Below the pieces are notes generated by a model, which searched no databases, was not told the origin of the DNA, and saw only the letters and a program-made list of their open reading frames with translations. A stretch of 64,000 nt of DNA from Paragorgia papillata (lineage: Eukaryota; Cnidaria; Anthozoa; Scleralcyonacea; Coralliidae). Both the position numbers and the translations under genes were made by a program. Shown piece by piece: positions 55,367-64,000 of the stretch. The stretch covers positions 1,349,001-1,413,000 of the forward strand of contig JAWNZC010000174.1 of NCBI GenBank assembly GCA_035771165.1, written 5' to 3'. The first letter of the stretch is position 1. Every line of letters starts with the position of its first letter.

Positions 55367-55893
55367 TAATCAATACTTTTTCGTTTTTCCGTTATTCCAT
55401 TATAATACCAACATTCGGGCGATTCACCAGCATTTCTGTAAGGCTGCCGTGAACAGTTTAAAAGAGATGCTTCCTCAGAATTTTCCACCAAATACACTTT
55501 TTTGAACTTCTGAAAAACATCCCCACATTTCTTGATAAATTCAAGGCAGCTTTCTCTGCACACCAACTGTCTTTGAAACACACCTCTCGTACTATCGCAT
55601 CTCGGTAAGTAGTTACGACAAGCAAATAAAAATAGTCCATTCTTGCATTCATTCGAATATTGTTCTCTTACAAACTGAATACCAAGCCTCTTGTAGATTA
55701 TGTTCACTTGGTAATTCATGTAATTTTGGTCATCAGGACTTTGAAATACGTAGTCGTTTGGAATAATTCCATGATTTTTGCAAAATGGTTCGGTGAAATT
55801 TACTAACGGGTGGCACGAGTTGGAGTTCAGCGAAGGCTGAGGTTCCGCTGGGATACAGGTTCTGAAAATATATAACAACAATAACAATAACAT
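44265..55893 (-). CDS. Frizzled-CRD / kringle / TSP1x3 / transmembrane receptor
   Basis: Exons in order on the minus strand: Frizzled-type CRD (from 55893 or 55861 to 55428), a 33-bp exon (51631-51599), kringle (51130-50888), TSP1 (49848-49672), TSP1 (47767-47591), TSP1 (46249-46073), and transmembrane plus juxtamembrane (44390-44265). Every internal join is in phase 1 with GT-AG ends, so the frame is continuous. The ATG at 55893 would give a short signal peptide (MLLLLLLYIF). Alternatively TATATTTTCAG at 55862 is an acceptor and the start lies further upstream. A CRD followed by a kringle is the ectodomain pairing of ROR and MuSK receptors, but here three TSP1 modules replace the Ig domain and no kinase exon is seen below 44265. 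The likely role is reception of Wnt-like or matrix ligands at the cell surface; that is inference. The 3' end is not resolved. Confidence 0.78.
44792..44930. repeat. Foldback hairpin
   Basis: GAAATATGAAATTTATTTC and TGTTGACCAGGA on the left pair with TCCTGGTCAACA and GAAATAAATTTCATATTTCC on the right around CACTCGTTCGCTTCGCTCAC. Its centre is almost the same as that of the hairpin at 43541-43635, but its arms differ. Confidence 0.85.
45096..45266. repeat. Short inverted-repeat element (ACACTTATAAGCGG ends)
   Basis: TATACACTTATAAGCGGATA at 45105 and its complement AGCCGCTTATAAGTGTATTT at 45249-45268 bracket about 130 bases. No coding sequence and no clear target duplication. Confidence 0.6.
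45472..45935. repeat. (GACA)n and 8-bp (CAGACGGA)n tandem array
   Basis: Pure (CAGA)n from about 45472 to 45569, then (CAGACGCA)n, then (CAGACGGA)n to 45925. It lies in the intron between the transmembrane exon and the third TSP1 exon. Long Arg/Thr/Asp or Cys/Leu/Ser/Val frames across it are artefacts. Confidence 0.95.
46073..46249 (-). CDS. Thrombospondin type 1 exon (third), acceptor formed by a microsatellite
   Basis: 177 bp in phase 1. It encodes DGNYGNWVKASPCSRSCGKG, VEIWTRVCNDP, YGGDNC and NRVCNNVPCPG. The intron before it ends directly in an (ATT)n microsatellite (46251-46312 on the plus strand), so the acceptor AG is made by the last repeat unit and there is no ordinary pyrimidine tract. 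Confidence 0.88.
46251..46340. repeat. (AAT)n microsatellite abutting a splice acceptor
   Basis: (TAA)n from 46251, then (AAAATA)n to about 46340. On the minus strand its end forms the acceptor of the third TSP1 exon. Confidence 0.9.
46753..47174. mobile_element. MITE with about 60-bp inverted ends (GAATTTAATTCG-rich)
   Basis: The left end is TAAGGCCTGCGATAAACGAC followed by AATAGACGAATTTAATTC. The right end is the complement of TTAGGCTTGCACTAAACGTC followed by TAATAGACGAATTTAATTC. AAATTTAATTCG and its complement are repeated inside. It sits in the intron between the second and third TSP1 exons. Confidence 0.75.
47200..47540. repeat. AACAAGTT/AACTTGTT-rich palindromic stretch
   Basis: Repeated CTTGTTAACAAGTT, ACAAGTTGTCAGCAACAA and GTTGTTGGAACAACTT motifs suggest a decayed palindromic MITE. 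Termini were not identified. Confidence 0.4.
47591..47767 (-). CDS. Thrombospondin type 1 exon (second)
   Basis: 177 bp in phase 1. It encodes NGGYSNWTLSSPCSVSCGQG, FEIWQRFCDNPPPRNGGSNC and SIRQCTRRPCP. The acceptor is TTTTCCATAG and the donor A|GTAAGT. Same length as its neighbours, consistent with exon duplication. Confidence 0.9.
47768..48551. other. Intron sequence with a GGTCGATTACGG hairpin
   Basis: Intron before the second TSP1 exon. Around 48235-48290, CGGTCGGTCGATAATTTTCC and GTAATCGACCGGTCGATTAC make a local inverted repeat. No exon is recognised. Confidence 0.45.
48552..48706. repeat. Foldback hairpin, relative of the 26-kb element
   Basis: CTTATTAACCTCGTCCGC, GTCATTACGGAAAAATATCA and GACCTTGGTCTT on the left pair with AAGACCTCGGTC, TGATATTTTTCCGTAATGAC and CGGTTAATAAG on the right around CGCCGTACGGGCTCGG. 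The same stem core and TTAACCTCG ends occur at 26010-26148. Confidence 0.85.
48707..49671. other. Intron sequence between the first and second TSP1 exons, nothing recognised
   Basis: AT-rich, with a (TA)n run at 49601-49624 near the donor of the first TSP1 exon. No exon or element ends are recognised. Confidence 0.4.
49672..49848 (-). CDS. Thrombospondin type 1 exon (first)
   Basis: 177 bp in phase 1. It encodes DGNYGNWSLSSQCNVTCGQG, VEIWRRICNNP, GGKNC and STEYRLCTRKPCP. The W..W-like start, C..TCG.G....R.C and closing C...PCP are the TSP1 pattern. The acceptor is TTTTACTGTAG and the donor G|GTAATT. Confidence 0.9.
49849..50887. other. Intron between kringle and first TSP1 exon, with (TTG)n microsatellite
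   Basis: A (GTT)n tract of about 30 units at 50691-50784 lies 100 bases beyond the kringle donor. The rest is AT-rich and unrecognised. Confidence 0.6.
50888..51130 (-). CDS. Kringle domain exon
   Basis: 243 bp, acceptor TTTTTTTGCAG, donor G|GTACGA. It encodes DCLYLNGSNYQGNISITVSG, TPCQSWTAQCPHRH, NNCRNPLNSGKGPWCFTTDR and WEYCEITEC. All kringle landmarks are present in order: C-x-YxG, SGxxCQxW, PHxH, CRNP, PWCF, EYC and C. One extra cysteine precedes PH. Kringles are disulphide-rich protein-binding modules. Confidence 0.9.
51599..51631 (-). CDS. 33-bp linker microexon (predicted)
   Basis: CTTTTTAG | 33 bases | G|GTTAGT, in phase 1 at both ends. It would encode ELPYQDLESGD between the CRD and the kringle. 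Support is splice signals, length and phase only. Confidence 0.5.
51632..52497. other. Intron sequence, nothing recognised
   Basis: Part of the long first intron of the receptor. It holds a (TAAA)n tract at 51761-51779 and a (TA)n run at 52100-52112. No exon is recognised. Confidence 0.4.
52498..52607. repeat. Foldback hairpin
   Basis: ACAATTATTCACCTCAGTGT and GGTGAATAGTATAGATATTC pair with the TTTGGTGAATAATTGT side around CTCGCCGCTTTTCGGCTCC. Confidence 0.6.
52908..53244. mobile_element. Palindromic MITE, copy 2 (relative of 39861-40165)
   Basis: AAGTGAAGTATTACGAGCAA at the left and the complement of AGGTTAGGTAATACGGGCAA at the right. The interior shares CACGCAACAATGATTTTGTT and AAGTAGACTCCAGTTCGACT with copy 1. 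This copy is somewhat longer (337 bp). Confidence 0.82.
53687..54706 (-). mobile_element. Penelope-like element remnant: GIY-YIG end, inverted terminal arms, hammerhead-like motif
   Basis: Arms of about 115 bp in inverse orientation (CGTAGCACAAAAATTAAGGC at 53687 and the complement ending at 54706) bracket 790 bases. Inside, the minus strand at about 54520-54290 encodes RIPKGLRSHVVYSFTCQCCT followed by LYVGQTARHLNTRVSHHLG and HLTETGHTS. That is the GIY-YIG endonuclease domain at the C-terminal end of Penelope-like reverse transcriptases. The reverse transcriptase itself is missing. The left arm carries a hammerhead-like core. The element lies in the first intron of the receptor. Confidence 0.85.
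53763..53805 (-). ncRNA. Hammerhead-like motif in the Penelope arm
   Basis: On the minus strand: CUCUGAUGA, a stem II of GUUG/CGAC, GAAAC, then GUU as the cleavage triplet with a two-base stem III. Stem I pairs only 3 bp. It fits the minimal ribozymes known from Penelope-like elements. The right-arm copy near 54594-54630 has lost CUGAUGA and reads as decayed. Confidence 0.55.
54745..54860. repeat. Foldback hairpin
   Basis: CGGTCACTACGCTGGTTATTA-like arms (GGTCACTACGCTGGTTATTA on the left; TAATAACCAGCGTAGTGACC on the right) close on CCCGAGGGCCGCAGGCCCGAG. Confidence 0.88.
55090..55330. repeat. Degenerate tandem repeat, about 75-bp unit, three copies
   Basis: Each copy has TTACAAACACTCG, ACAATAAAAAYCACTCGGCT, CCTCGTAATTTT and CTCTCRTGTTT. 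Confidence 0.7.
55428..55893 (-). CDS. Frizzled/CRD exon
   Basis: Encodes CIPAEPQPSLNSNSCHPLVN and continues with FTEPFCKNHGIIPNDYVF, QFVREQYSNECKNGLFLFAC, LPRC, QRQLVCRESCLEFIKKCGDV and a final LNCSRQPYRNA. The ten-cysteine pattern with C.....LF.C...LP.C and C.E.C...C is the Frizzled CRD signature. The donor is probably G|GTGAATC at 55428, giving phase 1 to match the next exons. Read-through of that donor runs into a (TA)n tract at 55340-55362, which argues for splicing here. Confidence 0.82.
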
Positions 55894-56371
55894 GGCAACA
55901 ATGATTAGGTCTACCAATAACCCATATTTCAGTTATACATTCAAACTTCATTTTCGTTATTTATTGGTCGACACATTCCAGTTAATTTTCAACGTCCCGC
56001 AACTGTGACGTCATTTCCGTCGAATTCTGTAATTTATCAGACGGAGGTTTCCAAAAGAGATTTCTGGAAGCTGATGACGTCAATGCGACAAGTGCACGAA
56101 AATTATATAACATTAATTGTAATTAATAACAAGATACATATAATAAAATTAGTATAGGAAGTAACACGGTCCGAGTGCGAAGCACGAGTGGTATTATGAA
56201 TATTTCGCCAAACACAAGTGTGATTTTTCATTAATTCTTCGAGAATAAGTTTTATTTCCTTTTAATAACATTTCAATCAAGTTTACCTTTTCTCAAAATA
56301 ATGCAGAAAACGGCGAAACTATAAACATCAAACTCATCAGCATATCAAAATGTCGCCGAGTTTTCACAGCG
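55894..56371. other. Region upstream of the receptor's first recognised exon
   Basis: It may hold the promoter if the ATG at 55893 is the true start. Around 56165-56200, CGGTCCGAGTGCGAAGCACG is again a CG-rich palindromic motif. No promoter element is identified with confidence. Confidence 0.35.
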
Positions 56372-57331
56372 CAGTGAACTCTATATAAAGACTGGAACGA
56401 TACCTCCATAAGGTCGGCCCAATGATTGGGTGAAGCCAAACTTCCGGCTGCTGGGGGCAACACATGAACGTCTGACCAACGTCCAAGGAGCGGTAGAAAA
56501 CAGACAATGGTCCAGCGAGAATTTTTTATTTTTTTGTAGTTGAACTTCTTTTGAATTGATATAACGAAGTCAGTATGTATTAGAATCATTATCCTTTCTG
56601 TCTGATGTATGTTTGCTGGCAAAAATAGATTGAAGCAGAAAATATATTGCCAAACGAAAGCAAAATTTTGCTTGGTTTGATGGAAACTCCTGACGAAAAT
56701 TCAGGTTATATTTAGTATTTATTCGTCTTTATTTTATGAATTCTTGCAATCCTGTCAAGCTGTGCCTTTGCTCTTATGAATAGTCTCCTCATACCTTCTG
56801 GATCATTGTAAGACCACATATATTTTTTTATCTTTGATGCCTTTAAAACACTGTCGGTTCGTATTTCTGTGTTTTGTTCGATTTTTTGACTGTTCAGAAA
56901 ATTTAATATTTATGGTTTTTATTGATTATAGCCACTAGATTTCAGTAGGCCTTAGCCCTGATTAATGCTATCTTTATTTGATTCAAGATAGTTCATAGAC
57001 TTTTTTCTGGACTTTTGATACCTCAACTGACTCAACACTTGGAGCTGCCCTACAAAAAATCAAGAGATCCGCGTGGTTTCGGACTCAAAATCTGTTTTTT
57101 GTCAAATATTCAAGCTACGTTTTTGCTGCTAAAAGCCTTTAGAAGAAGTATCTATTACTGTAGCATGTTTTCATTTCTTTGTAATTGGTTCATAACAAAA
57201 TATAACTTAAAAAATAAAGATTTTCTTGCATATAAAGAGCACTGGAGCCGCCCTGCATGTCAGCCTCCATGACGGCTTCAAAATTTGGTTTGTAGGTATC
57301 GTTCCAGTCCTTATATAGCTAGAGTTCACTG
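56372..57331. mobile_element. hAT-type element, non-autonomous, 960 bp
   Basis: The left end is CAGTGAACTCTATATAAAGA followed by CTGGAACGATACCT. The right end is the near complement (AGGTATCGTTCCAG...TAGAGTTCACTG). Flanks TCACAGCG (56364-56371) and TCACATCG (57332-57339) make an 8-bp duplication with one mismatch. No transposase is recognised inside. Confidence 0.8.
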
Positions 57332-57449
57332 TCACATCGTGACATTGATATAAACAGCATCTTTGAGTAATGTCTTCATCTAATTTTCAACTGTTTTAAA
57401 TAAACTTTATTTAACTTTCTTCGTGACTAACATTATTTGAACGCTCGGC

Positions 57450-57625
57450 AAAAGCAAATAAACCAAGTCGTGTGTGTTGACTGGCTTGTTTACTGTCAGC
57501 AATTGTTTCCATCTGCCAAACTGACTGACGTGCATGACATAATTTTATGTCGTATCAAACGTTGCGGTATCAAGTCAGTTTGGCAGTGGAAACAAGTATT
57601 TACTGCAAACACCCGGATGTATGCA
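57450..57625. repeat. Short inverted repeat
   Basis: GTTTCCATCTGCCAAACTGAC at the left (20 bases of it paired) is matched by GTCAGTTTGGCAGTGGAAAC at the right across a 60-base loop. Confidence 0.6.
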
Positions 57626-57856
57626 TGGTATTTAAATTTAATACAGATGTCATTAGCCAATCAGGAATGAGGAAAATTGATTGAAATGTTATTAGTTACA
57701 AAATCTTCAATAAAGTCGATTTTGCCACTATTTTGAACGTACATTAAAACATTAATTGGATTCGGCTTACGCATGATATCAAGAATCTCAGTCAATGTTA
57801 TTGGCCTCAGCTTTTGGCTTTGGCAGATAACATTGACTTAGGTTTGGATAATTACC

Positions 57857-58080
57857 TCGGCCATTAGGTTATGTTTTAACATGTCTGTGTGTCTGTCGGT
57901 CACCAGGATATCTGAGAAAATACTGCACAGATTTTTGCGAAGGTTTGTGCAAATATTGACAGAGACGAAGGACCAAACCTTTCAATTTTAGTTGATTTAT
58001 TTTAAATTTGGATAAGAAACTAATAAAAATCTTACCACCAGATTCTCTATTTTATTAGAGAATTTCTAGAATAATAATAT
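57857..58080. mobile_element. Partial copy of the TACCTCCGCCA MITE
   Basis: TTACCTCGGCCATTAGGTTA, GTCTGTGTGTCTGTCGGTCA and CCAGGATATCTGAGAAAATA follow the same order as the element at 16485, including the AATTAATAAAAATCT-like segment, but without the TTCGTTTTG expansion. The right end is missing. Confidence 0.65.
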
Positions 58081-58217
58081 AGAGGGCAAAATTACTTGAA
58101 TATGCTTGGTTAATGAAGAGGTCATTTTTTTGTAATTTTTGTAATTAATTCAAGGTTAACTACACCATGGAGCATATGAACTAAACGTTCCAAAGAAATT
58201 TTCCCAGTAGCAGATCT

Positions 58218-59703
58218 ACGAAAAGATCCGGGAAGAGTACGCGAAAAGGTTGGAAGCACACGCCATTAAAACCGACCCGAAAGAGCTACCTGATAAAACA
58301 TGGGCTGATGATGTACAACAATGGCCCAAAATCGACGATGGAAAATTATTTAGCTATATCCTTAATTAGAGTCAAAGCCGTGGACGTCGATTATATTGGC
58401 AAGTACAAGGATCAGAAGGCGTATTCTTACTGGATGAGTGGTTTTGTTGACACTGTTTTTGTCGCCAAATGTCCCTCAGACAGTAAGGGGCTGTTTACAT
58501 GAGCCCGGGCTATCCCGGCTATTCACACTGCATAAATTAGAGCATCGCATATATAAAGGTCAACAAACTATGAATAAATTGTCAGTGTGGTCAAGTACAG
58601 TGACTCGGACAACATGTGCTTCTATGTTGCAGCCTAGCCTTCGCCAGTATTTTACAGCAAGACAAGCTCTTATGGCCTTCTAAACAAGGTCTACCACAGT
58701 TTACTTTCTATATAGGTTGATGGTTGTCGGGTTTTGCCACACGAGCGACATAAAGGCTGGAACACCTGAAGCGTGCCAAATATTTCTGAGGCTGAGGTAT
58801 TTTTCTTATTTTTTTAATCTTCTTTCCTTTCTTCCTGTTAACAACTAGAATATCTAGCTTGTCGGGCACACGGCCTGATCGACCGAAATCGATGCTTACT
58901 GACTATGGTAGTCCGATATTTTTTAATAGACTGGTGCATGTATTGGTGGAATGATTTCTTCCGCGACATGGTTCGAGGGATTATCATAAGTTTGTTCTTC
59001 ATGTGTTGTTCATTGAGCTTTGTCTATTGATCAGCGCTAATGGGCGAGGTTTTGCCAGATGATTTCCTCGATCACGTTCCGCGGGGTGATCACAATTATG
59101 TTATTCCCATGAGGTTTATCGATCACCAGTCAAGGTTTGCCAGTCGAGATTTCGCCAGTTGTTTGTAAGATGACTTCTTTGACAAGATGGTTCCAGGGAT
59201 GATCACAAATGTTTTTTACGCGAGGTTCATGCATCGATTACCGGAAAGGTTTTGCCAGGGTGATCGCGAGATTTCGCCAGTTGTTTGTGAGATGACTTCC
59301 TTGACAAGATGGTTCGAGGGATGATCACAAAATGTTTTTTACGCGAGGTTAATCGATTATCGGCAAGGTTTTTCCAGGACGAGATTTCGCCAATTGTTTG
59401 TGAGATGACTTCCTTGACCAGATGTTTCGACGGATAATCACAAATGGTTGCAAGTGAGCACGAAGGTGGCCTTGAAGGTTTTCAAAAGTGTGGCTTGTAT
59501 GTCAAGGCAGACTACCCCTAGCTGGCCGGTTCTCCGGAATGTCTTTTTACATGCAAATGTTGTGGTCCAGCAACAGTGGAAATCAAGTGCCCATATTCTG
59601 TGCGGAATGAAAACATTATGAAGAAAGAGGTCTACAAGCGAGTAGACTTTTTGGAAGACCACGATGGTATCCCACAATTGAAGCGGACACACAGGTACTA
59701 CAC
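58218..59703 (+). pseudogene. YqaJ-type recombinase/exonuclease-like gene, broken
   Basis: The 5' part (58218-58500) holds KELPDKTWADDVQQWPKIDD followed, in another frame, by DYIGKYKDQKAYSYWMSGFV. This matches the W..D...WP.....I..Y.......K.YK...AY.Y..SG.V region found N-terminal of YqaJ domains in cnidarian mobile-element proteins. The 3' part (59441-59703) has KCGLYVKADYP, a stop, LAGSPE, TCKCCGPATVEIKCPYSVR and LKRTHRYYT. The YqaJ nuclease motif VE(I/V)KCPY is intact, but the catalytic SPD aspartate reads as E. Stops, frameshifts and an inserted tandem repeat (59040-59440) show it is dead. Confidence 0.7.
59040..59450. repeat. Tandem repeat, about 120-bp unit, three to four copies
   Basis: Copies share GAGATTTCGCCARTTGTTTG, TGAGATGACTTCCTTGACAA, GATGATCACAAATG and TTTTTTACGCGAGGTT. 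The region interrupts the YqaJ-like coding remnant. Confidence 0.8.
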
Positions 59704-61807
<2,104 letters not shown>

Positions 61808-61910
61808 ACACACAGGTGCAGGCACAATATGTGGGTGTGCAGTGTAAACCAAGTCAAGTTCGACAAAGCCTATATTACGAAGGTAGTAAATAATCTTATT
61901 TTGTTTTTTA

Positions 61911-62411
61911 AGGCTTACACTTTACCGAGCATGCTTGGATATCGAGATATTTTTCAATGTCCAAAGTGTGAAAAAGTAATTTTGGAGGAGACAGAAATAA
62001 ATCGTGCTGCAACAGAAAACAGCATTTGCAGTGATGCTTGTAGCACTTGGTGGCATCTTCCATGTGCAGGGCTAACTGAGCATTGTGCTAAGTCATTAGA
62101 CTCATGGCTATGTTTCAGTTGCCTTATCGACAATGCTGATTCCCATGATGCGATGGAAGCAGTAGGAATGATGATGAATTGATGATGAAAGCAGTGTGGG
62201 TGAGCATAGTGGTGCCTCAACTTCACAGAACATTCCACAGTCTGAGAAAAGAATAAACATTAATATGTGCAGTGTTTGTCATCTAAAAGACATTCCTGTC
62301 GGAGGGGAACATGTTTGTTCTATTTGTAAGAATGCTGTGCATGAATGGTGCAGCAACCATGAAGACATTACAAGCTCAGCTAACTTGGTCTGCTATGGCT
62401 GTCATCTGTAG
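61911..62411 (+). pseudogene. Double PHD-finger coding remnant (frame-shifted)
   Basis: The frame ending at 62182 holds CPKC...ICSDACSTWWHLPC AGL...WLCFSC, a C4-H-C3 PHD-type zinc finger. After a frame change inside an ATGATGATG run (62168-62190), the next frame to 62411 holds MCSVCHLKDIPVGGEHVCSI, then VHEWCSNHE and LVCYGC, a second C4-H-C3 finger, and a stop. A splice-acceptor-like TTTGTTTTTTAAG lies at about 61898-61910. It could be the last exon of a gene with an ATG-repeat slip, or the end of a mobile-element gene. The partner 5' exons are not recognised. Confidence 0.6.
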
Positions 62412-62952
62412 TTTAGGAAACAGACATCATGTAATATTAAACTACATGTAATTAATACATTACTGTACTCAAGTAACTTTTGTTATTAATCATTATTATT
62501 TTGGTAATTATATACAGGATATTACACGGTTGGGGTGAAGATATACATTTTATATTTGAGTGGTAAAACAATATTTTACAAACAAGGAATATATTGTTTT
62601 AACAGTAAGATAAAGTAAAACAGTGTGTTTCATTTATGACAAAAATGGTTGGTGGGAGAAACTTTAGTACCTTGTGTAGTTACACATTTTTATTCTAATG
62701 AATTTCATTTCAAATTATTTCTATACCAAAAGTCAAGAATGGTGCTTTTAAGTTTGCTACCCTACAAACCATTGTTGTCACAATAGCAACAATGCTCATA
62801 TTAATGTTACGCTAGGGGAAGGTCAGGCATGTGTGACATTTGAATATTGCATAAGAATTGATGTTAAAATCCATCATTGTTATTGTTATTGTTGGGCAAG
62901 AAAACCAAATATAATCAAATAGCCAATATTATATAATATATAATATTGGCTA

Positions 62953-62958
<6 letters not shown>
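62412..62958. other. Unrecognised stretch
   Basis: AT-rich sequence. Near 62920-62955, AGCCAATATTATATAATATA and TAATATTGGCT form a small inverted repeat before (TA)n. No gene is seen. Confidence 0.4.
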
Positions 62959-63011
<53 letters not shown>

Positions 63012-63149
63012 GAAGCGATCAGTAGACATTATTAATAGATAAAAAGATCGAAACTGATCTATGTAACACTTTATTAAAAGCTAAATTTTCGATCACTAAC
63101 TGTGAATGATCTTCATCAGAACTAAAAACTAAGAATACAGACCCCTGCG

Positions 63150-63236
<87 letters not shown>

Positions 63237-63250
63237 TATACATATATATA
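62959..63250. repeat. (TA)n tracts flanking a 145-bp insert
   Basis: (TA)n at 62959-63008 and 63154-63250. The insert between carries a hammerhead-like core on the minus strand. Confidence 0.85.
63079..63125 (-). ncRNA. Hammerhead-like core in a (TA)n-housed element
   Basis: On the minus strand: CUGAUGA, stem II GAUCA/UGAUC with an 11-base loop, GAAA, a self-complementary AAUU as minimal stem III, then U and a 4-bp stem I (AGUU/AGCU with one G-U). All core bases are in order, but stems I and III are weak, so it may be a dimer-type or decayed ribozyme. The next (TA)n-flanked segment (63251-63392) shares AGTGCTCAA..CCACAA.GGTAG with the retrozyme-like unit at 25.4 kb. Confidence 0.45.
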
Positions 63251-63408
63251 TATACAAACGAGCACGTGTGATTTTGTTCACGGAATGTCGGAAAGTGCTC
63301 AATACCACAAAGGTAGAGCGAATATAGTATAGTTTAAGTGGGCTTACCTCAAAATGTTGAGTGTCGCAACTGTCATGCAGTTTCACGCGATATATATATA
63401 TATATTTA

Positions 63409-63605
63409 AGAAATAGAAAATGGCCGCCCGTGTTCATTTTGCCTGATGCAAACACGAGAGTGAGTTGGGAGAATTCGAAAGTTTATGTGAACCCGTGCCG
63501 TAGGCGAGGGTTTACATAAGTACTTTCGAATTCTCCCAATTCACTCGAGTGTTTGCATCAGGTTATATAAACACAGGGCATCCATTTTCTATTTCTTTTA
63601 TGAAA
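63409..63605. repeat. Foldback hairpin element
   Basis: AGAAATAGAAAATGG, CTGATGCAAACACGAG and TGGGAGAATTCGAAAGT on the left pair with ACTTTCGAATTCTCCCA, CTCGAGTGTTTGCATCAG and CCATTTTCTATTTCT on the right around GTGCCGTAGGCGAGGG. Confidence 0.85.
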
Positions 63606-63720
63606 TAAGACTAAGAAATGTGCCGTGACGTCACACCCGTGTTTACATAGCCAGATATAAACACGGTAATTGACCAATCACAGCCTGCGTAAGACGCAAC
63701 CTATTTTATAAATATATATA

Positions 63721-63976
63721 CAGCTAAATCAATTAAGGTTGTCCTGGCCAAAGCCAAAAGGCTAAAGCCAAAAGGTCAAAGCCAAGCGCGAAAAGTACGA
63801 TGTGAATTGCTATTTAAATAGCGAAGCACACATTTACTATATTTATAGGCCAAAATCATACAAATAAACCAAGCTTGCCTCTCTGGGGATTATTAACGAG
63901 CATTTTTGCGCTTGACTTTGACCTTATGGCTTTAGCCTTTTGGCTTTGGCCAGGACAACCTTAATTGATTTAGCTG
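63721..63976. mobile_element. MITE with about 80-bp inverted repeats and TA target site, 256 bp
   Basis: CAGCTAAATCAATTAAGGTT, GTCCTGGCCAAAGCCAAAAG and GTCAAAGCCAAGCGC at the left are matched by an almost perfect inverse copy ending AACCTTAATTGATTTAGCTG. It is flanked by TA on both sides and lies between (TA)n tracts. There is no coding sequence; it is Tc1/mariner-like by target site. Confidence 0.85.
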
Positions 63977-64000
63977 TATGTATATATATATATATATATA

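Overview
The window is AT-rich, intron-containing animal DNA, most likely from a cnidarian. The evidence is GT-AG split exons carrying extracellular modules common in cnidarian genomes (PAN/apple, EGF, fibrinogen-related, thrombospondin type 1, Frizzled CRD, kringle), CR1/L2-like LINEs, a Ty3/gypsy element, a Penelope-like element, Mutator-like, RecQ-like and YqaJ-like mobile-element genes, and a very high density of MITEs and foldback elements. The species cannot be told from the sequence. There is no bacterial-type operon, CRISPR array, rRNA or convincing functional tRNA.

Layout. 0-2 kb: a 24-bp minisatellite split by a hAT-type MITE with a perfect 8-bp target duplication. 2.2-4.7 kb (minus): the 5' part of a secreted gene (signal peptide, PAN, EGF) that runs off the left edge. 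5.4-10.9 kb: decayed LINEs, all on the minus strand. 11-15 kb: a 4.05-kb element with terminal inverted repeats and a TA target site, carrying a broken Mutator-like transposase gene. 15.3-17.3 kb: two MITEs. 17.5 kb (minus): the terminal exon of a fibrinogen-related gene. 18.8-25.6 kb: a tandem dimer of a 255-bp unit, each unit with a complete hammerhead ribozyme on the minus strand, split by a young intact-looking 6.2-kb Ty3/gypsy element. 26-40 kb: MITEs, foldbacks, a 4.1-kb inverted-repeat element with RecQ-like helicase remains, inverted SINEs and tandem duplications. 40.4-41.0 kb (minus): two spliced 3'-terminal exons of an unrecognised protein. 44-56 kb (minus): a multi-exon receptor with Frizzled CRD, kringle, three TSP1 repeats, a transmembrane segment and a basic juxtamembrane stretch. 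53.7-54.7 kb: a Penelope-like element remnant with a GIY-YIG domain, lying inside an intron of that receptor. 56-64 kb: a hAT MITE, a decayed YqaJ recombinase-like gene, a decayed CR1-like LINE with a (TTGA)n tail, a double PHD-finger coding remnant, and (TA)n tracts that house further small elements, one with a hammerhead-like core.

The two most interesting objects are the hammerhead-ribozyme dimer (a retrozyme-like non-autonomous element, interrupted by gypsy, with the uninterrupted site preserved in the second unit) and the Frizzled-kringle-TSP1 receptor. The latter resembles the ROR/MuSK ectodomain combination but has TSP1 repeats and no visible kinase in the window. Exon models were built by hand from splice signals and reading phase; they agree with each other but have not been tested against transcripts.
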